64,000 nucleotides of DNA from Lycocorax pyrrhopterus obiensis. Taxonomy: Eukaryota; Chordata; Aves; Passeriformes; Paradisaeidae. The notes under the pieces are model-generated. The model was not told the DNA's origin. It worked only from the letters and a program-made list of their open reading frames with translations, and did no database searches. Shown one piece after another: positions 57,353 to 64,000 of this stretch (position 1 is the stretch's first letter; each line of letters starts with the position of its first letter). The stretch lies in assembly GCA_014706295.1 (NCBI GenBank), contig JACSVZ010000008.1:20811659-20875658 (forward strand), given 5' to 3'. The position numbers were made by a program, and so were the translations under genes.

Positions 57353-60300
57353 TTTAACTTTGTTACTGAAGAAGATATTAAAAAGTGTAAATGCTTCCAG
57401 CTGTTGCAGTAGTAAAACTTCTGTTTATAGGGAGATATCACATACAGTATTTCAGGAATTTGGTATTTCAGAAACAGTCTTTGTTTAAACTTATATTTGA
57501 TAAGTTGTGTTACATTTAATCTCTCACTTTTTAATATTTTCTGAATCCATTTTCCTGTTCTTTTGTATGTTTATGTAGCAGAGAATTTTGTTCATTATCA
57601 ACCTAAATGCCAAGTCAGATCTATCTATACTTTTAACACATTTGAGTTAACTGTAATTAGAAGCATATTAGATATATTAGTTAACAGTACAAATTATGTG
57701 ATCAAAATCCAATAAGATTTTTATTATAGCTTGCAAAATTTTACTATAGGTATTCAGTATAAAGCTAGATGCTATGATATTTTGAACAAAATTAACTATT
57801 TTTCCCTTAAATGTGCTCAAAGTGGAGATCTGGGTAAAAACTTTAAAATGTAGTTCAAACCTAAGATTTTGATTAGATACTGCATCTAGCATGCTGATTT
57901 TTGTAGACTGCAATACTTCTGTCACCTTCTCTATCAATGGGACTGTATATCCCATGAAACATTGTGAACCCTCACACTGAGCTGCCAAAATTTTTCATGA
58001 GATGGAGCTCTGAGGCAGAGCAAGAGTCAGCAAAGGCAATGGCATTACAGCAGTATGGACATTATTCCTTTTAAATGTTTCTGGTTTGGGAAAAATTCTG
58101 GGTTCTCTGAACTGTGAACTCTTGAGCAACATTTAGAAATTTCCAAAGGAACCTGACATTCTGTGAAATACTTTTTCAGTTGAAATTCTGGAATTTTTTT
58201 TTAAAAGCCAACTGATATGAACTTCTGTATTTTTCTTCATTAAAAAAAGTCTTATAGCTCCTCTTTCAGTTAGTCATTTCAAAAATTGGATATCATGATG
58301 AAATATCTATCACACCCCCAGAAGAGTTGTCCTGATACTTAGATATCACAATGCTTTATTTCTGTCACGTATATGTAAATTTATGAAGAGTCAACTTCCT
58401 GGACTCTTTTTTGGTATGCCCATATCTGCTGGTTCAGGATCCCATACCAGATATGTTCTTCTTGTGCAGACGCAGATAGGCTGTTTGTGGCACTCTGTAT
58501 TTATGAAGTTAAATTGCCTTTCTTCACTCTGTCTTTAGAATGCAAGTTTTCTTGTAAATTTTTCTTGCAACTGTTTCTGAAGCTTTCCCATTCATTGAAC
58601 TAATAAATTAGGGATTATTTTTTGGTTATAAATATTTTCATAGTGCTCTGTCTCTATGGCAAGATTAGCTATGAAATTAATGGGTTTAAAACTCTTTCAT
58701 GTAAAGGATGGGTATATTCTGGGAGTTATGAGTTTTTGAGGTTCATTTTTATGGAGGTTTTTTTATAGTTTCCTGCCAATGTTTATGCTTTTCTTGATAG
58801 TTGCAGATGAATCCAGAAAAAATAGTGTGGGTTCCCAAATCATACAGAGAACGTAAATGTAAATAAAACCTGTGATGATTGATATAAACAACTGACACAT
58901 AGACTGATAGTATGAGGTATCTACTATCTCAGTTCTCAAATTTGTAGCATGGTGTCCTTTAAAAAAAAACCCCTTCCTGACTCATTATGCAGTTGTTATC
59001 TTTATAGACATTACAAAATTATTTTATATCTTCCTTGTAAACATATGTGTCTGCAATAGCGCTGTCCTGTCCGTGGCAGCCATGCACAGAGCTATTCATC
59101 TTATGCTTACTTGAAGAGCTGTAGATGAAAAAATTCTAGTAATTCCAAAGAAATTTATAATTGCATGAGCAGATGTTAGAAGCAGCTGAGTCACCTATTC
59201 ATCTATAGAATATCTTACGAGTAAACTGCTAGGTAAAAAGGGAGTTGGAAGGTATCAGTAGGTGGCAGAAAAACACTACTATTGTAGCTTTACCTGTATA
59301 ACCAGAATCTGACACCTCTGCCTTTATAATATTTTAAAGGTTTGACCTTTCTCTGTGCTGAGCTCCAGATGACTTTACAAGACTTCTGTTTCCATGTTTT
59401 CAGTTATGACAACCTTTTCCTATATTGCTGTGTTACTGTTCTCCAGATAGTTCAAATCTGTCATCAGAGGGAACTTTCCAGATGCTTTGATGTGAAGCAG
59501 ACAGCTTCTCTTTACATGAGAAGGGAGGTTTGAGGGGTGGTGAAATGAGAAAGTGTTCACAACACTGAGAACCCTTCAACTGATACTGAAGTTGCTCTAG
59601 GATACTGCAACTATAATTTGGAATAGTTATTTTGCTCTTCTGTTTTTTTTTTTTGCTAGAGGTCATTTTTGTATCAGTTTGAAAAGGTGAACTCTGAGCT
59701 TAGGACTCTTGAGTCTTTGATCTGCACAGCATCGTTTTGGATCCAGCAGTGCTTAATTCAGAGTACAATAGTATATGAAAATTATGTCTGACTTCTGTGG
59801 GCTTTGGAAATTATACAACTGCATCAACTCTATGCTCCATCTTGAGCTAAGAAAACTGGCTAGATCCAAGCTAGCATATGAGGAACCAGTTCTGGTATCT
59901 ATACCAGCAGCACTGTTGTTTCTTGTTCAGTCTGCCAACAAACAGTTTTAACTTTGTGTTCACAGTTGTATCATCTTTGCTTTTGATAGGATGTGTTTTA
60001 AGTTTCACAGTGGCCACTCATGTGAGAAGGAACTGGCTTGGATCAGTTATCATTCTGTTCTCAGCTCCTCTGGAGCAATCGAAAGTCATGCAAAATTAAA
60101 TATAAAATATTTCTATGGTACTTGCAAAATTCTGTAGGAGATTTGGTTGTTAGAAAAGCAAGGTGATAAGGTTTCCAGAGTGATGACATTCTACAGTGTC
60201 CAATAATACATATTATAACAGCTACAGTGGGTATTACTGTTTGTGAGAACTCTTGGTGTCTCTGTATGTCTTGTAGCTGATATGAAGACAACTCCCCACT

Positions 60301-60756
60301 TTGGTAGCAGGATTCCAAAAACAGCTTTTCCCAAAACCTTTTTAGGAAGCACTTCTTTGTCCAATTTGTGACTTACAAGGAAAGGTGCTGGCATGTTTCC
60401 CTCATGGTGAGGAGAGCATGAAGGCCTCAAGGAGGAACTGAAATTAAGTTTGTCTGAGCAACACAAAAAATTCCAAGAAAAATAGAAAGTTCACTCACAA
60501 TATTTGGATTCTATTCTATTCAAGCTCCAGACTCTGTGTTCAGCCATAGCTGATGCCTATCTTGAGCATATACACAGTAGAAAGTTTGGAAGAAAAAACT
60601 GAATTAAGGGGTATTTAGAAAATGGCTGTTTGCAATAAAATGTTTAATAGGCTATTTTAGAGTCCTTTTATTTAAATAAGATTTAAATAACTTTTAACTT
60701 TTTCAATTTGAATAGGGTCATGGAAAGTGAATTGCAGAATATTAGATGTCTTAGCA

Positions 60757-60850
60757 TGATAGAATAGAATAGAACCACAGAATCGTGTAGGTTGGAAAAG
60801 ACCCTGAAGTTCAAGTCCAACTGTAAAGTTAACACTGCCAAGTCCATTTA
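60757..60850 (-). repeat. CR1 LINE fragment
   Basis: AGAATAGAATAGAACCACAG, then AATCGTGTAGGTTGGAAAAG and ACCCTGAAGTTCAAGTCCAA, a typical reverse-complemented CR1 3' end. Confidence 0.9.
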
Positions 60851-61577
60851 ATTTTACAAGTTCCTTAGATTGTAAATGTTTAAGTGCATCCTTCCAAGAT
60901 TTCTATTCTACTTCTCTGAGACTAGAAGAGTGCTTCCCAAGATAATTTGTCACAGGACATGTCCTCCTGGGAAAAGTCCACTACTGTTCTTCTTGTCAAG
61001 TGTTGGTGTTTTTTTACAGAACTTAGGAAGTAGAATCCTTTGAGGAAGACATAAATAATTAAAATTTCCTTTTATTTCAAGTGATATAATATGAATCAAG
61101 TGGATTTAATACCTTAAACACCATCTCTTACACTGTATTAAAATGATTTTATATAATACAGACCTGTGAGCAAAAATACATTAATTGTAGTGCATTTCAT
61201 GTGACTATACCACAAGTTTTACTTGGATACACCTTGAATTAGACATTTATTTCCTAATGCCTTGGAGCACATATTATTTGCCTACATAATTTTCCTCTGT
61301 AGTCAGCCTTTGAAGTTACAAATCAAAGTAATTTGTCTGTTCTTGTTTATAGGATACTAAAAGAAACAGTTCTTCAAAGAGCATGTATTTCTAAAGGAAA
61401 TGTAAAGCACGATTTCCAAACAGAATAAATAATAACTTGCGGTTTAACAATGGAGGAAAAAGAGTTTTATTAATGAACTGTATTAAAAGTGCTGAATGTG
61501 CCACAAGAGCTATTGAACGTTGGTCCCAACTTAAATAAGTTATTTTAGCATCAAGTAAAAAAAGCAGAATTTGTGAA

Positions 61578-61690
61578 TTTCACAGATTCACAGAACATTC
61601 TGAGTTGGAAGGGACCCACAAGGATCTTTGAGTCCCACTCTTTGACTGACAATTTAACACTGTAATTGACAACTTGCTAGTAGTGGCTGT
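61578..61690 (-). repeat. CR1 LINE fragment
   Basis: CACAGATTCACAGAACATTC, then TGAGTTGGAAGGGACCCACA and AGGATCTTTGAGTCCCACTC, reverse-complemented CR1 related to the copy near 9.55 kb. Confidence 0.9.
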
Positions 61691-64000
61691 GGAAGCTGAA
61701 CCAGTAAAATGTAATTTTTATCAAAATTCCTATAGATGTTTTTTAAAGAATGTGTGCTTTTGGGAATGTGTGTTCTAGAAGTAAGTGTTTAATTCAATAA
61801 ATGTTTGCACATCTTTATTTCTGTGCCTAGGAAAGCACATACAGCATATGCAGTGCTCAGCAGAACTGAACCTATTATACCACAAAATTATATTGAAAAG
61901 TAACTGCTTTACTGTATCCAGTCTAGGAAAGTCCTTTGCTTTCTGCATTTAATCAGATTCACTGAGTAGAAGGTGCAAGAAATCCCATCATAGACCCTAT
62001 GACTAATTTGCATTAAGAGATATTTCTTCCTTACCTCCATTAGTATTTGGCTTAAATCCTGAATGATTTCATTAGCTATGTAAGGGCTTCATCTCTTGAA
62101 AATCCTGCTAAGCTCTTGCCCTCATTGAAAGCTGTGATTATTTGTTCTAGTTAATTTTGATTTAAATATATTGCTTTCAGTTCTACTTAATGTTCCTTGC
62201 TTTTATTTTTTTTTTTTAATAATGGCGAGATGAGTAAGAACACCATTTTTGTCTTTGTCTTATTATTTTGCATCCCTCTGCTGTTTGGTCTTAGAATCTG
62301 CTTTTAAGCAATACCATTTTTTTCAATTTGTCAATGCAGTCAACTGCAATTTTAAGTGAGGTAAAATTAAATACTTATGGAAGTTGATGCCTTTAATCCT
62401 GTTTTTTCAACATACAGTAGTATTTGATACAGCTGTGAGTTTTGCTGTAATTATTCTTTTGACATATGAAAGACTTAGATTTATTCAGAGTTGTCCTGTA
62501 CCTTTTTTCCAAAGGAAAGAGAACAATTTATAAAAGGTTGCAGAAGAAAGTGCTGCTTTAAATCTGTTTTATATTACTGCAAGTATGTAAGGAAGCTAAA
62601 TAGCCTTTTTACTTTCTTTTCTAATGGAAGTACACATAATTTTGTGTTGGTACAGGAGGGAACATGGCATTTGTACTAACTCTAGAAAAATTCTTTTGGA
62701 GTCTCTTAATGGGGCTGTATTGCTGTATGTTATAAGCAGTTTGATACTTTTTTATCCTCTCCAGAATACTGACTGTTTTGTCAATGGGGAGAATTTAAGA
62801 ATGTGGAGATAGGATGGTTTCCTGTTAAAAATAAACCAAGGCATGTACTAACATTAAGTGTAAACAGGAATATATAAACAGGGATGGCTTATGGCAACAA
62901 ACAAAACAGGCAGTTTTTTCCAAGAGAAAGTGGCAATGGAAGTGCTTCCAAGCCAGTTTTGTGTTCTCACAGTCTGGTTGATAGAGGAAGCGGAAAAAAT
63001 TCTTGATAGTCTCTCAAAGGTATAGTGCTGCGTGCTTGCTACCTTTTTACCAACTAGTTCTCTCAAGTCTTAGGATACTTTACAAGAAATTCCCAAAAGA
63101 GACCTCTGTGTTGAGGGAGGATCCCTTTAGAGCACATAACCTAAACCCAGGTATAGAAGTGTGAAGGGGACTTTCCTACTAGTTAGAGAACCTGTTTCCC
63201 AGTAGGGCCGTATCCAATTTTCACATTTGTCATTCAGCAGTCTTTTGGATGCGTGGCCACACACACACTCCTTCATCTGTCAATGCAGATAGTCTTTGAG
63301 GTATTCATAATCTCTGCTAAAAGGGTATGGAATATCCAAGTCCTTGGAGGTTGTCCTTACTGCACCACAGCAAACATGAGCTAAGATAAGATAAGAGCAC
63401 CGAGATGGGATGCAAGGTCAGAAGCATAGAACTGCTCTCCAAAATACAGGCACTTTCCCTGGAAACTCAGGCTCTGTGGTATTTCTGAAGAATTTCTCCA
63501 CCTCTGGAGATCTGCAGTGATGCTGTCTGGAGACTCATCCACCCTCCTGCAAAATCTGTGCATCCAAGTATACAGCAGTACTTAGCAAAGCCATGCTGCT
63601 GCTGGTGTTTTAAAAACAAACAAAATAAATAGAGAACTCTTCTATAAGTAACATACTTGGTAGGTGGTTGGAGAGGGTAAAGCAGAACACCATTTGGCAA
63701 AGTCTTTCATGACATCGTGTTGATAACAGGCAGATTGACAATCTGTCCTCCTCTTCTGCATGGAGTCTCATTAATAAATCTGTAGGTCAAACTGAAGGGA
63801 GGGCAAGTGTTAAAGTACCCAATCTGGTGAGCCTGAGTACTGAAACATCCATAGTGTAACTGTGCATACAATAATTTTCAGTTACTTCTATTCAATTTTA
63901 TGTTTTACTTCTCTGAAAATTTCTAAGCAATGCTATACATATATTCTTTGTCTTCTTAAATATGGTAAAGATACCTAGATACCTGAAGGTGCATAGTAAA

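Larger units (their letters stand above)
57353..64000. other. Right-hand intergenic region
   Basis: AT-rich sequence with two CR1 fragments, AATAAA signals at about 58,602 and 58,862, and scattered short ORFs on both strands without splice support. If local human order (TNKS2 upstream of BTAF1) held, TNKS2 would be farther right; I see none of its conserved C-terminal coding sequence here. Confidence 0.6.

Noticed and set aside
58801..58866. Possible alternative last exon of the small gene (MNPEKIVWVPKSYRERKCK then a stop)
   Set aside because: From the phase-2 exon before it, both available acceptors give an immediate stop, so it does not extend the chain; the exon at 57,295 fits.

Overview
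The window looks like nuclear DNA from a bird. It is AT-rich and intron-rich with two sharp CpG-island promoters, it is littered with CR1 (chicken repeat 1) LINE fragments in both orientations, and it carries an LTR-type endogenous retrovirus remnant. No prokaryotic operons, tRNA/rRNA genes or CRISPR arrays are visible.

Layout. (1) 1-20,220, minus strand: the first nine coding exons of BTAF1 (TAF172/Mot1, the TBP-removing Snf2 ATPase), 324 N-terminal residues; the rest lies off the left edge. Its first coding exon is only 14 nt and sits in a CpG island (about 19.9-21.3 kb) that also looks able to fire on the plus strand. (2) 20.7-31.1 kb: no certain gene. A plus-strand first-exon candidate diverges from the BTAF1 promoter, and one isolated exon-like ORF lies on the minus strand at about 25.8 kb. 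(3) 31,150-50,501, minus strand: a complete 12-exon gene for a DUSP11/PIR1-type RNA 5'-phosphatase, predicted at 676 residues. The catalytic domain is intact, but one 918-bp exon adds nine full copies plus a partial copy of a ~32-residue repeat, which I do not know from mammalian DUSP11. (4) 50.5-51.1 kb: a second CpG-island promoter, apparently bidirectional. (5) 52,085-57,352, plus strand: five short exons that join in phase into a 77-residue ORF I cannot name. (6) 57.4-64 kb: no supported gene, only CR1 remnants.

BTAF1 and the DUSP11-type protein are both nuclear and act on transcription and RNA metabolism, but nothing here shows direct cooperation. The most interesting items are the repeat exon, the position of a DUSP11-type gene beside BTAF1 (in human they lie on 10q and 2p), and the unassigned small gene. 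All exon structures were read by eye from splice sites, phase continuity and remembered protein similarity; no alignment or database search was run.
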